DNA from: Alitta virens
Lineage: Eukaryota > Annelida > Polychaeta > Phyllodocida > Nereididae
DNA: 64,000 nucleotides
Direction: 5' to 3'
NCBI GenBank assembly: GCA_932294295.1
Contig: OW028585.1
Coordinates: 20,467,912-20,531,911 of the forward strand
The notes under the pieces were generated by a model, which was not told where the DNA came from, did not search any database, and worked only from the letters and a program-made list of their open reading frames with translations. A program made the position numbers and the translations under genes. The stretch's first letter is position 1. Each line of letters starts with the position of its first letter. Below, piece by piece: positions 46,353-57,215 of the stretch.

Positions 46353-46462
46353 TTGCTTCATCGTTCGACTCGTTGCCTTGGCACCTGCCTGACTTCCTGT
46401 ACTGATCAGCCCTATCTGGTGCAAAACTATGGGACATAAAGCCTGGATCACCCACCCACCTT
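46353..46462 (+). mobile_element. SINE family 1, diverged 3' part
   Basis: Aligns with the body and tail of the SINE at 23845-24033 (CTCGTTGCCTTGGCACCTGC versus CTCATTGCCATGGTCTCTGC; GGGACATAAAGCC versus AGGATGTAAAGCC). The tRNA-like head is missing or too diverged to see. Confidence 0.6.
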
Positions 46463-48329
46463 ATCTATGTACAGTTACCTGCAAGATCGAATTTTTAAAA
46501 ACTGTGGACAATCTGGTCAAGTTTGTTTATTTTTAAATAATGAGACAATGATGTGTTTGTTTTTGCCATCACACATCAATATAAAAATACACCATTAGAA
46601 TATATGTATTTTCTCCTTTTGTATATCCTTGAAATTATCCGTTTTCATGGCATTAGTTTAAGACATTATTTAACAGGAGGAAGAGGAGAGAGACTCAAAC
46701 TGCCTTTTGACCAATTTCAGTTACAGAAACCTCTAGTATAATCCAAAACAAATGTGCACATTTATGTCATGTAGAAGCGATATAAAGGTTGCCAAAAGAC
46801 CAAACTCCAATTTCAGGTTTCATATCTATTGAATGATATAATTTTTACCATCTTGTCATTATGGCCATTTTTTATGAACACAGAGCACAGTTTGTTTAAT
46901 TAAAAACGGCCCATAGCTGGCTACTCAAAACCGGATCTAAAAGTTCTTATTTATGATATATTTGATTAATTTCTTAGATTTACCAAGGTTTATATTTATC
47001 TGGTGATAGATGAAAGCCGGTTATTAGCTATAGAAGTGGACAGAGGTAGCTAGCTTTAGCATGTTTAGACCACAGCCAGGTACAGGTCACTAGAGACAGC
47101 CAGAGTCGACCGTATTTTATGAAACAAACTGTAGCTGCAGAAATAATGGAGAATACTTCAAGTTATTTCTTTCCCATGGGTGTTTTAATTTAGCCAGAAT
47201 TGTTGTAAACATTTCTGTCCATCTTGTGCTGCTCCATGGCAAATATGGATATATTTCACTGAAGAGCGAGCATATTGTAGTATCACGTTTTCTTATTGGC
47301 TTTGCTATAACTGTACGTATACAATAAATATATGGATGCAAAATCAACAATTTCATCTTTCTACAAATGCACTGGTTGGTGAGTGAGAGTTGGTAATGAT
47401 GCATAAATAACAACAAATATACTGACCTAGCGTTTTCAGTCCCGTATCTAAAAAGGAAATTTGCAATATGGAAGGCTGCAAGGTTGAAACTGGTGTCAAT
47501 CAAATACACTTGGGTCCGAAAATTCGCAAATATAAGTTAAATATACAATGTAGTTTGATTTATTGGTATTTATGACCACCATTATAGGTGGTTAGCAAAC
47601 AATGCTGAATTTTCCAGTCTTTCAAAGTGCCACTGCCATGCCACACACTGAATACCTCCAAACAACCCTAAGCGTTATTAGTCATATCCCAAATGAGAGA
47701 GAGTTAAGTAATATTTTTTGTTGGCTATATCCGGGACAAAAATGTCAGTTAACTCTACCCCATTAGGCATATTTACTCATTTGTTTGATTGTTTTGTTTT
47801 ATTATGCAAAACAAGTTCAGTTTGCTCTCAGGAGGGAGTTAACTAGCATTTTCTTTGGTTATTGCCATACTCTAACAGTTTGGCCACCATATTGGTATAT
47901 CCGGGTAATACTACACCAGATCGGTGCATTACAAGGCCAAGATTACTACACCCTATTTAAATTGATTGACAGCTGGCTTATTGAACCGTGACAATGAAGT
48001 TGCTAATCTTAAATAATAAACCATGATATTAAAATAAATCCTATTCAGTACTATCATTTTACCAACTAAAAATCTTTAACCCCTGATATGGATAGCTAAT
48101 TGAGGTCCACCATACATTACATATTGCAAACCAAGTTGGTAACCTAAAGAAACAGTACTTTCGCTAATAGCTACCAACCCGATATATCCCCTGCTGCTTT
48201 GCGGTCAACTTGGGAGTCCCAACACATCTAATTTCTCATTCTCCTGAAGACGCCATGTAGCGATGTTAGGCCCTTGCTAGATATGGGCATGATTGCGCGG
48301 TTTATGCTTACCCATATTGATTGGTACCG
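46463..48329. other. Intergenic, nothing recognised
   Basis: AT-rich, with short chance frames (46553-46741, 47117-47509, 47785-47991) that show no motif and no codon structure I trust. Confidence 0.4.
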
Positions 48330-48592
48330 GGGATCTGTGGACTGCCAAATCAGCAGTGATGTTTATGAAATGTTTCGATATTTAGCGCAGCAACGTGGCC
48401 TGCAGTGATAGTTGTGCGTTTTGAACCGCTAGTGTATCGCTTGCATTGACCTACTCAGTTATGTGTACTATGCGTGTTAATCGCTAGAGGGCTATGCGAA
48501 AAAAACCATGCCATTGCCTTGAAATCTGGCAAGGCCACACAACAAAGGCTGCGTGGAGTAAGTGGACTTGCCCTGGGAAGATGGTAATAATT
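48330..48592 (+). repeat. Interspersed repeat R1, copy 2 (uninterrupted)
   Basis: Same blocks in the same order as 23690-24130, but with an unbroken TAATCGCTAGAGGGCTATGC where the other copy carries a SINE between its duplicated target. It serves as the empty site. Confidence 0.75.
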
Positions 48593-50101
48593 GATCACAT
48601 CATATCAATTTGCTCTCATGCACATACTTAGACATTGTCCAGGAGTTAATTTATATTATTTGTAATCCATTGCTAATCCAATGCTGTCTTTAACACTCTC
48701 CATTTTCATCATAGTCTATGGCAAATGCATGTATTTTACTAACCTTTAAATGCAAGTGCACATCACAGACATGTTTTCAACAAAGTGTGCCATTACTGCA
48801 CATCATATGGTAATACTAGTCGTGTGGTACAGCTAGTTATATTAAACACTGACAAAATGTTTATTTTGTTGAAAAAATGCCTGATGAAATTGTAGCATAC
48901 TTGTATCTATACATCCATGATTTTTTTTACATGTTCACATTGATTTAAAAAAAATAGTGAAACATAAGTTAAATATTCATGTTTCTCATCAGATTTGATT
49001 ATGATATTGTTTTACTGACATATAGCAGCTGTAGAATGATGAAAAGTGTTGCAAAATCTCCAGAGATTGATTCAATGAATAAAAAAACTCTGCTTTTATG
49101 TAGTTTTTTGCAAGAGGAACTATCAGATCAGGTTGGTCAAATATGAATGTAAATAAATAAATTTAGTACAATCAAGCAGTTATTGGAGCAACAAGAATTA
49201 TATAATTCTTGGATCAGTTGAATAAACTTGTTTTGCATTAGTTTGAATTCCCATTTTGTATATCACTTACAGAACCTGCAGAGTGATGAGAATAAAGTGT
49301 TGCAAACTTACATAATTTGTAAATGTTTGACATACATTCAAATCTCAAAATCCTGATGTGATACAGAAATTTCGAGTTAATATTGAAATCAGCGCATCCG
49401 AATTAGTCAAAATTACTCTAATCAACCTCTTCATCTTTGAACGGTGTATCAGGAACTTCAAATTCGCTGTTGCAAATCTATCACATCTATATTTGTCAAT
49501 TTCTCAATACCTTCCCATAAATCAGAGAGTAAAACATCATTTTTTCTGGTAAAGTGAGACCATCTGGATAAGGAAAACCATACTCCCTATGTAATACCGA
49601 TGAATTAAACTCTTAAAATATGGCACTTTTTGAGCCTTGGCCACTGGCCTAAGATCATAACACAACAGATGCAAACCTTACGAATATAACAGCTGTAGCT
49701 TAAGTTATCGGACACTTGCTATAAATGGTGAATATGGTGCATTTTTTATCATATATCATACTTTATAACCCTAGACCATGTATATTGACTAGGGTATTGC
49801 GATGCCCTGCATGTTGGTTAGGTTGACCCTCCCTTTTGTCTCTCTGTCTGTGTGTCAACCACTCTTATAGACATGATAACTACAGGCCAAATGATGCTAG
49901 GCTCAACCAGCATGAGTTCAAATACGTGATTTGGTCCTTTTTTATTTTTATCTCGCAGGGTTTTTTTAATACCACTTATTTGATTGTATCTTGAAATACC
50001 ACGGTATAGGGTTCCAAATACCTTGTGGTGGGTCATGCATGGGAACTTGTAGGGTTCTGTAATTGTGACAAGCTGAAACCCCCAGTTTGGTTCTACACGG
50101 C
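48593..50101. other. Intergenic, nothing recognised
   Basis: AT-rich spacer with no supported gene or repeat. Confidence 0.4.
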
Positions 50102-50377
50102 ACTCTGATTAGGGTGGTCCACATACATATGGCAAAATTTCAACTTCATGTTACAAATCAGGGCACCCCCTAATTTTGTTCGGTTTGCCATTGGTGCAAT
50201 TTTGCCAAAATTTCAGCTTCCTATTCCAACTAGAAGACGGTGCTCATGAGCTGTACAATATTTTGATATTAGCAAAAGATATTAACAAATAACGCAATTT
50301 GGGGAATAGACCTTTACTCCAAAGACATGAGCTTCCAATGAAAGTACAACAAAATCATTGCAGAAAGTTTTTTAAAC

Positions 50378-50447
50378 AAAACTGAATTCCTCCTGTTGAG
50401 AATTTTACTTGTCAAAGTAAAATTCTCAACAGGAGGAATTCAGTTTT
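50378..50447. repeat. Perfect 33 bp inverted repeat with 4-nt loop
   Basis: Arms 50378-50410 and 50415-50447 are exact reverse complements around GTCA. It covers the 3' end of the transposase frame. Could be a real cruciform-forming foldback or a sequencing/assembly chimera. Confidence 0.95.
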
Positions 50448-52070
50448 CCAGAACAGCAGCAATAACAGATTTCTTGTTGTTTGCATGGGAATAGCTTTCC
50501 GGTTCGATTCAACAACTTGAAGGTGAAATTCCTTTTTTTCCTCATCATTGGTGATGAGACGGTTGTATTCTTCAAAGAGCTTTACACCTCGCTCAGCTGT
50601 GTCATTGACAACCCTCAACTTTTTGACTCGCTCCTTGCCCTGCAGATAATCCTCGTTTGCGTTCCAGGAATTTGGGGGAAGTCTTAAAAACGACTCCCTA
50701 ATATTCAGCTGATACAAAATCTTCATGGTCCGCTTGCTTGCTAGATCTCCCAAACTTGTCTCTCTTGCAAGAATTGTTGGATCACCCCTTACATGGCGTA
50801 TCCCAGGTTCTCTGGTCATGGCCTTCACTATCTTAGCTTTCTCAGTTACAGGAACTCTTATCGGAGAAAAGTGCAAGGCCCACAAGCTCATCTGATAAGT
50901 ACCATAAATTTTGCTCCAGGACATTAATTGCAGCAGTGGCAATCTCGCCATCAAAGGCCTTGTATTTCACAAGATCAGCCCATAATGCCAAATCACCAGC
51001 AGGTGCCTCAGTTGCAATGGGGGGCTTCTATCCACACTTTTGTGTAAAGAAGTGCACCAAACTGCACAAATTGCTGCAGTTGACGTTGTTCTTTTTCCGT
51101 CAAATTGGACACATCTTACTGATCACGAAAGAGAGATATTTTGATGGCATATAGCAGCTTAGCCATCCATCGCACATGGTGAACAGGCCCTGGTGTCCTC
51201 CAGTCCGATTGGCCTCGCAACACAACCATTGTTAGCTCCACCAGTTCTTAGTAATCATCTCTGATGAGCATTTCCTGGCCAGTCACATCTTTCAGAATAG
51301 CTTGTGTTGATTTAACAAAGCACTGAACTTCATCATTCAACTCCAAAGGCTGAAAATTGTTATGGTTGAAATTCATCCAACAAGACTTGAACCTTTTAAA
51401 AAGTGGAATTTCTGCTGAGCTTGAGGGGCCAAAACACAGGGAAAACACCTTTGCAAGAATTATTTCCCTAACATGATGACGACAGGTCAACCAAAGTAGC
51501 TCTCTGCCAAGCATATTTTCAATACGGGTGCACACTCCATTGATACAACCAGTATTAACTGATGTGGTGTCAAAGCTCATTGCATGGAATTTGTCCACCA
51601 GGTTCCATTGGACCAGAAGATTGTAAACAGCTTCAGCTTCATCTTCTGCCTTTCCAGATGATAACTTGGGCACACCAAGAAGCTTATCTACTCCATCTCC
51701 AGATACAAGCACTGGCAGGCGGTCAACTTTTCCTATTCCAGCAATTTCAGACAGAATCTTGCCATCCCAGTGTATCACCAAAGGATATTCTGGTACAAAT
51801 GCTGCTCTGGCTGGTTCTGCATGATCTCTTCTTGCTTTCTTTCTGACTCTATGAATAGTACTACGGGAAAGGGGAAGGGAAGAGGGGTCATGGCCAAGGG
51901 CAGCTGCAAGTAGAGCCATTAAATGAACAGCCTCTCGATCAGATGTTTTATTTCTGTCAAAAGCTCCTGTCACATGTTTGGTATACAGCTGAGCTGTTGA
52001 AATTTTCTTCTTTTGTGTTTCTTTTATTGCTGGTTTTGAAGAAATACTCGGTGCATATTCAACATCTGAA

Positions 52071-54710
52071 TCACTATATATATATATATATAATTTTTAT
52101 TGACAGTGAAATATCATCCATGATATATATATGTTATAAATAAAATAAAGAACAGAAAATACAGGAATACAGAAAATACAGTAATGTTCAAATAAAATTT
52201 GTAAACTAGATAAGCATATGTTATGCTAGTAACGCGGTTCCAGCCACCAGACTTAATTTTTTTAAATAATGTTTATAGTAACATCTATGTATGTATACTG
52301 TACAGTGTCAGAAGATGGAGAACATATAACTCACATATCAATATCAATTAAGAATTTTCCCAGGCACCTCAGTAGCTCAGATTCCTTTGGGCACATGATA
52401 GATCTAAATTTATTGGTGTCATTCATTATGTCAAAATCATATATGTAAACTCTAGCTAGATCAAACAGTCGTAGGCGAAGTGGTGTGTTATTTGGACATA
52501 TTATTAATGAGTGTATCTCATCCTCAACTTCATTTAAGTTACATTTCGTACATAGTCTCTCTTCTACAGGTATTAATGGTCTTTCATGTCTACCTGTTTC
52601 TATACGAAGGTTATGGGAACTGGTTCTGAATCTAGCTATTTTATTATAAGTTTTTCTACCCAAGTTTAACAAAAGGTTTGGTTCAATTCTATAATCTGAT
52701 TTGATGAGTTTATATGTTCTAAGTTTTGGTTGCTGAATAGAGTCATATATTTTTGCCAATAGGTTTTCTTGCGATTTGGTGTATATGTTTACTGCAAATG
52801 TTCTAGCAATTGTATTCAAGTCCTCAATTTGTACAAATTCAGTAATAATTTGTTTAACTTTTCTTAGCCAACTACTCTGACCTGAACTTAGTGCATTTTC
52901 ATGAATATTTAAACATTTTGTAAGTATACAGCTATCAGGTAGGCGTTTCAGTTTTAGCCAGTAGTTTACCATTCTAACCTGTTGTCTGACATGCAATGGA
53001 AATCTGCCAGTTTCACCATAAGCTGCCAATGTTGGTGTTTGTCTTCGTATTCCTAGCATATCTTTAAGATATCCTATTTGTATTTTTTCTATATCATCAA
53101 TTGGCTTCACATTACTCCAAATTTCACAATTATATTCAAGAATAGGCAAAATATCAAACATTTTCATTGCTAGTTTTGGGGTTATATATCCTAAAGAATG
53201 TTTAGTGTCTCCTTGAAGTGCAAACAATGCTTTCTGGACCTGAGTTGCAAGGTATTTTCCCATTTTACTGTGAATATTACGTTTGTTGGTCAATATATGT
53301 CCCAGGTATTTGAACGTTTCTACATTTTCAATTAATTTTTCATTATAACAAAACTGATGCTGTGAATTATCACCTATTTTCATTACATTAGTTTTACCTA
53401 CATTTACTATGAGATGCCATTTTCTACAAAACTCATGCAGAGCTTTAATGTTATTTTGGAGAGATGTCTCGCAGTCTGCTACAAGAACTATATCATCTGC
53501 ATATAATAGGTGTGTGAAGGACAGATCATTTATTTTTATGCCATTCGATTCATTTAGGTAAGTGGGTAAGTCATATAAGAATTCATTAAAGAGTTTTGGA
53601 CTGAGAATTCCCCCTTGCAAAACACCACATTTACTATCGATAGGATCACTAGTGTTTCCAAGATGTTTCACTCTTGCACTAGCTTTGTCATACATACTCA
53701 TGATTACTCTAAGCATTTTATCACCAACCTGTTGTTTCATTAATTTATAGTAAAGAGCATTCCTGTTAATGTAGTCAAACGCTTTAGTGAAATCCACAAA
53801 ACAAAGATATATAGGTTTTCGCTTCTTTTGTTGGTATCTAATTACAGTGTCAAGTACAAACAAACAGTCTGTTGTGCTGGCCCCTGGCGTAAACCCAAAT
53901 TGATATGCATCATCAAGAATTAGAGCTTCGTTTTTGTAATATAGACGGGCATTAAGTATAGAATCAAAGACTTTTCCCATAACAACGTTAACAGTTATTT
54001 TTCTATAGTTATCTGGATCTGAGGGATCTCCCTTTTTGTGTAAGGCTGTTATTAGCCCTTCTGACCATTGTAAGGGATATTCTCCGCTATCTAATATATA
54101 GTTGAAGACTGAGCAGAAAAGTGCTTCGAGTTTTTCGCTTGCATATTTATAAAACTCAGCATGTATACTATCAATGCCTGCAGCTTTGTTGTTTTTAAGT
54201 TTTCTCAAATGTAATGCCACTTCATCTATTGTGATAACACTATCACATATCTCACTAGATACAGAATTGTTACATAGATAGGGAGACTCGTGCAATGAGG
54301 CTGTTATGCTATCCATATGCTCAGTATCAAAATATTCCCTAATAGGAGGATGTGACTGTTTCTCAAAATACAGGTGGAATGCACATAAGTTGGGACCACT
54401 ATTTGGATTTTTTCCTACACTTTTAAGTTTATTCCAATGTTTCCAACAATCGGTTTGGTTTTTACTAAGAAGATTCTCCATGTTTTCCCTCTTCTGTTGC
54501 TGAAATTTTCTCTTTTTCCTCTGAATTAACTGTTTATATTTTTTACACAAATTGTTGTATATATTTTTATGTATATGGGCTGAGATATCATGTTCCTTAG
54601 CAAATGTATTGACGAGTTTTCTTTGTTCTTTGCATTCCTCATCATTGCTTGGACTTCTCACTCAATGGAACCTTATCAGTCACTCAGTTCTGCCAACTAA
54701 TAACTAATGT
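52071..54710 (-). mobile_element. LINE inserted in the hAT-like transposase
   Basis: Flanked by an 8 bp target duplication CATCTGAA (52063-52070 and 54711-54718, plus-strand reading). The 3' end, on the minus strand, is a (TA)n tract. The 5' end is truncated, and 65 bp at 54645-54709 are not LINE but a copy of the host transposon sequence at 55320-55384. Endonuclease is absent. Confidence 0.85.
52331..54661 (-). CDS. LINE reverse transcriptase (ORF2, N-terminally truncated), long open frame
   Basis: 776 codons without a stop. Reverse transcriptase from ~160: NKAAGIDSIHAEF, LHKKGDPSDPDNYRKIT, QFGFTPGASTTDCLF, VDFTKAFDYINR, GVLQGGILSPKLFNEFLYDL, LLYADDIVLVAD (catalytic DD) and WHLIVNVGKT. A long linker follows, then a C-terminal Cys-His cluster CTKCNLNEVEDEIHSLIIC. 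The APE endonuclease that should precede it was lost in the 5' truncation. The displayed GTG/ATG is not a genuine start, since the frame simply opens at the truncation point. The intact frame implies a young insertion. Clade not assigned. Confidence 0.85.
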   Translation of the reverse strand: MRSPSNDEECKEQRKLVNTFAKEHDISAHIHKNIYNNLCKKYKQLIQRKKRKFQQQKRENMENLLSKNQTDCWKHWNKLKSVGKNPNSGPNLCAFHLYFEKQSHPPIREYFDTEHMDSITASLHESPYLCNNSVSSEICDSVITIDEVALHLRKLKNNKAAGIDSIHAEFYKYASEKLEALFCSVFNYILDSGEYPLQWSEGLITALHKKGDPSDPDNYRKITVNVVMGKVFDSILNARLYYKNEALILDDAYQFGFTPGASTTDCLFVLDTVIRYQQKKRKPIYLCFVDFTKAFDYINRNALYYKLMKQQVGDKMLRVIMSMYDKASARVKHLGNTSDPIDSKCGVLQGGILSPKLFNEFLYDLPTYLNESNGIKINDLSFTHLLYADDIVLVADCETSLQNNIKALHEFCRKWHLIVNVGKTNVMKIGDNSQHQFCYNEKLIENVETFKYLGHILTNKRNIHSKMGKYLATQVQKALFALQGDTKHSLGYITPKLAMKMFDILPILEYNCEIWSNVKPIDDIEKIQIGYLKDMLGIRRQTPTLAAYGETGRFPLHVRQQVRMVNYWLKLKRLPDSCILTKCLNIHENALSSGQSSWLRKVKQIITEFVQIEDLNTIARTFAVNIYTKSQENLLAKIYDSIQQPKLRTYKLIKSDYRIEPNLLLNLGRKTYNKIARFRTSSHNLRIETGRHERPLIPVEERLCTKCNLNEVEDEIHSLIICPNNTPLRLRLFDLARVYIYDFDIMNDTNKFRSIMCPKESELLRCLGKFLIDIDM

Positions 54711-55319
54711 CATCTGAACTGTAAGTTTCATTTTTCATGTTTACTTTCATCACCATGTATGTAGCTTCTGCAAAGGCCTTTTGTCTACATTTCTCTTCAT
54801 CACTCTTTCTTTTTTTAGCTCTATCTTGTTTTTTGACCAGTTCTTTGTCTTCGGTACTCATGTACATTTTTCGGTCTTGTCGTTGATCTGCTAGAAATTC
54901 TTGGTCTTCTTTAATCTTGATCTTCAGTGCATCAGCATGAGCGATGTCAAAAAGAGAATCTAAGTTTGCAGCGAACTCTTTCTCTCTATTGCTTTGAGTT
55001 TCAGAATTTCTTCCTATGTTTTTCTTCAGCAATAACCAAGTGTTATGGATTTTTTCTAATTTCTCGATTATATATTTTGTGAGGGTAGTAGGAATTGCAG
55101 CTTGATGCCAACAGACCAACAACTCCTTAGTTGTCATGTGACTCGCATTTCGAACTGACTTGGCTTCCTGCAAGTGATAGTGGAACCTTTGCAGCTCTTG
55201 TCTAATTGTTGGAAGTTGCTTTAGCAAATGCAATGTTGCAAATTCGCTGGGACCAATCAAATATCTTCTGATGGGTTGATGCCATTACTGCTGTGCTTGG
55301 GAACAGCCAAGATGTCAAC

Positions 55320-55384
55320 TTGCTTGGACTTCTCACTCAACGGAACCTTATCAGTCACTCAGTCCTGCCAACTAATAACCAATG
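55320..55384 (-). repeat. Source segment of the 65 bp duplicated at the LINE 5' junction
   Basis: Identical to 54645-54709 except for three T/C differences, same orientation, 675 bp apart. Both lie inside the hAT-like element. Confidence 0.9.
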
Positions 55385-55737
55385 ATAACTCTCCTGTAGC
55401 ATTTAGGCATGCTCTGGGTGCGATCCATAAGTTAGTGGAGAGTCTTGTGACATGTGTCAGCACAAATCCAAACTTAAGAACAGCCACCAGAGAGGTTCAA
55501 AAGATCAATAAGGTCATACATATCAAATATAAAAGAGAACTGAGGCTGCAGTTAGGATGAAAACCTTCAGGAGTGCCTACATGTATAGATTTCAGTAGAT
55601 CATCGCTAAATTTTTAGTTTCTACTTTTAGGATCCTAAAATTTTGCATGAGTGATTAATTTGACAACTCTAACAAATTTAGAGGGTGCCCTGATCTTTAG
55701 CTTGACTTCAGTTTTTTTGGACCACCCTATTTCTGAT

Positions 55738-56724
55738 GTTTACTAAAATAGGCCTACCCGAATTTAAGCAACTTTGAACAGGGATGGTAGGCCACATGTG
55801 GCTGGTTTAGTGGTACGCTGTTACATGTGGGTAATTCACAATGTGTTTCCAGGGACCTTATCAGCTTATAGGGTCCCGAGTATATATAGACAGTGGCTGT
55901 TCTATGAATTAGTTGACGAAGATATACTAAGTCATTTTCGACAATATTAGCTTTTATCTTAAGCCCTTGCTTCATAAATTTTGACTGCAACAGTATTCAA
56001 TGCAGTTGGCACTATATGTATGATATATATCTGCCTAGATGTTGTTCTTCTCTTCCAAGGTGAAGTTCCACATGTCTAAGAAAATGATGTTGTCATTGCA
56101 AAAGAATTCTATTGGGCACACTCAATTGGTGTTTCTGATCAGAGGAGATGATAATGAGAACTTTATACAATACATGTATTATGATATATATCATACGCTT
56201 TGGTAATTGGTATCAATTTACATGTACCATAAATTTGTGTAGACATCTGTATCTGACAAAGATGGTTGAACAGTCTAAAATTGTCACTGCAGTCCTGTCC
56301 TGAGGGCCTATAGCCAATGGAACATACGTATATTACAATAGCTGTTTCATATAACACCTGGAGTTGGCAGGACAATAGGGGTTATAATTCATTTCAAACA
56401 GCAGGGGGTAAAGTTTTGCATTGATTTGAATTGAATGTCAAAGTAGAGCAATATATGACAGAACTTCTGGCTCATTTTCCCTGCTACTTAATGGGTAGCA
56501 TCTACAATTCCTTACACAAAATTATAGTTTTAATTCTACAACATTTTATAAAATCTTTTAGTAGTTTTTTTTTAAATCAGAATTTCTAGTATTTTGAATT
56601 TAAAATAAATGTCAAAACAAGGTTTGTAAATATGAAGGTTTGAAAAAATAGTTTTTTTATTTACCCCAGGTTATATAATTATACAATTATTTTACGGCCA
56701 TATGAGACCCCCATAAGGCGCAAG
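55738..56724. other. Intergenic, nothing recognised
   Basis: AT-rich spacer between the transposon and a SINE; no gene supported. Confidence 0.4.
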
Positions 56725-56866
56725 TTAACTACTAGGCTTCTGCCTGTTGGGCATTAGGACAGGAAGGGACCATGGCAATGACATGATGGATGAAACAGCC
56801 ATCCAACTTAGGCCCAACTGGGAATTGAACCTGGGATCCAGTGGTTAGAAACTCAGCGCGCTAGAT
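56725..56866 (-). mobile_element. SINE family 1, minus-strand copy
   Basis: On the minus strand: B box GGTTCAATTCCCAG, then GGGCCTAAG, GATGGCTGTTTCATCC, TGTCATTGCCATGGTC and CCTGTCCTAAT, all as in the copy at 23845. The A-box end is diverged (GCGCGCTGAGTTTC). Confidence 0.85.
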
Positions 56867-56974
56867 ATATTGAATTGGCACCTTTCCCTTTCTTTTGAAT
56901 ATTTTTGTGAAATGGATTTTTTCGGTTTCAAATGGTGCCCATAATTCAATAGTTAGGTCATTAATTTTGCAGAC

Positions 56975-57215
56975 GGGTGAAGGCCCAGCCAAAGGCTAGG
57001 ATGAATTTGTGTTGGCAGTTCGTCGATTATTCGGTAGAGGGCGCAAAGGTTTGGTTTCGCGTGCGACATCTGCCGGATTTGCATTGTGTTTACGGAGACG
57101 CCCGAAGTGTTACGGAAATAGCCGGAGTGATAAAAATGGCCGCTTTGGGCATCTTAACTTGTGGTTATTGTCTAAATTTTGCCTCTAAAATGCTTATGGA
57201 GTGAATATATCCAGG
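56975..57215 (+). promoter_or_regulatory. CpG-richer promoter region of the trio ortholog
   Basis: A sharp local rise in CpG (CGTCGATTATTCGG, GGGCGC, TCGCGTGCGAC, GGAGACGCCCG, AGCCGG) in an otherwise AT-rich, CpG-poor window. An AAAATGGCCGC motif close to the YY1 consensus lies ~80 bp before the ATG. No TATA box. This fits a housekeeping-type promoter and 5' UTR; the transcription start cannot be fixed. Confidence 0.6.

Larger units (their letters stand above)
50412..55260 (-). pseudogene. Transposase of the hAT-like element (broken)
   Basis: Minus-strand coding in pieces. 55260-54719: basic, coiled N-terminal part. 52062-51248: core. 51247-50955: frameshifted (MAKLLYAIKISLF, WYLSDELVGLALFS). 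50954-50412: C-terminal part (LRVVNDTAERGVKLFEEYNR). The core has IHWDGK, then FDTTSVNTG, then CRHHVREI. By position this resembles the hAT order of catalytic Asp, second Asp in a TD-x-N-like box, and C-x2-H before the insertion domain. I recall the same protein pattern in several arthropod and cnidarian genomes but no curated superfamily name. Deleting the LINE and one copy of its target duplication restores the N-terminal/core reading frame exactly. Confidence 0.65.
50110..55729 (-). mobile_element. DNA transposon with hAT-like ends, carrying a degraded transposase and a nested LINE
   Basis: Inverted ends TAGGGTGGTCCA (left) and, on the other strand, TAGGGTGGTCCA at the right (ends 55729). 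Both are followed inward by ATCAGGGCACCC, giving a two-block terminus. Flanks ACTCTGAT (50102-50109) and TTTCTGAT (55730-55737) agree at six of eight positions. hAT elements have 8 bp target duplications and YARNG ends (TAGGG fits), so hAT-like is my inference. Without the 2.6 kb LINE it is ~3.0 kb. Confidence 0.7.

Noticed and set aside
47117..47509. 130-codon minus-strand frame
   Set aside because: No motif, no coding-like composition, no splice neighbours.
55228..55560. 110-codon plus-strand frame at the edge of the hAT-like element
   Set aside because: Overlaps the transposase on the other strand and includes the 65 bp duplicated block; no recognisable domain.
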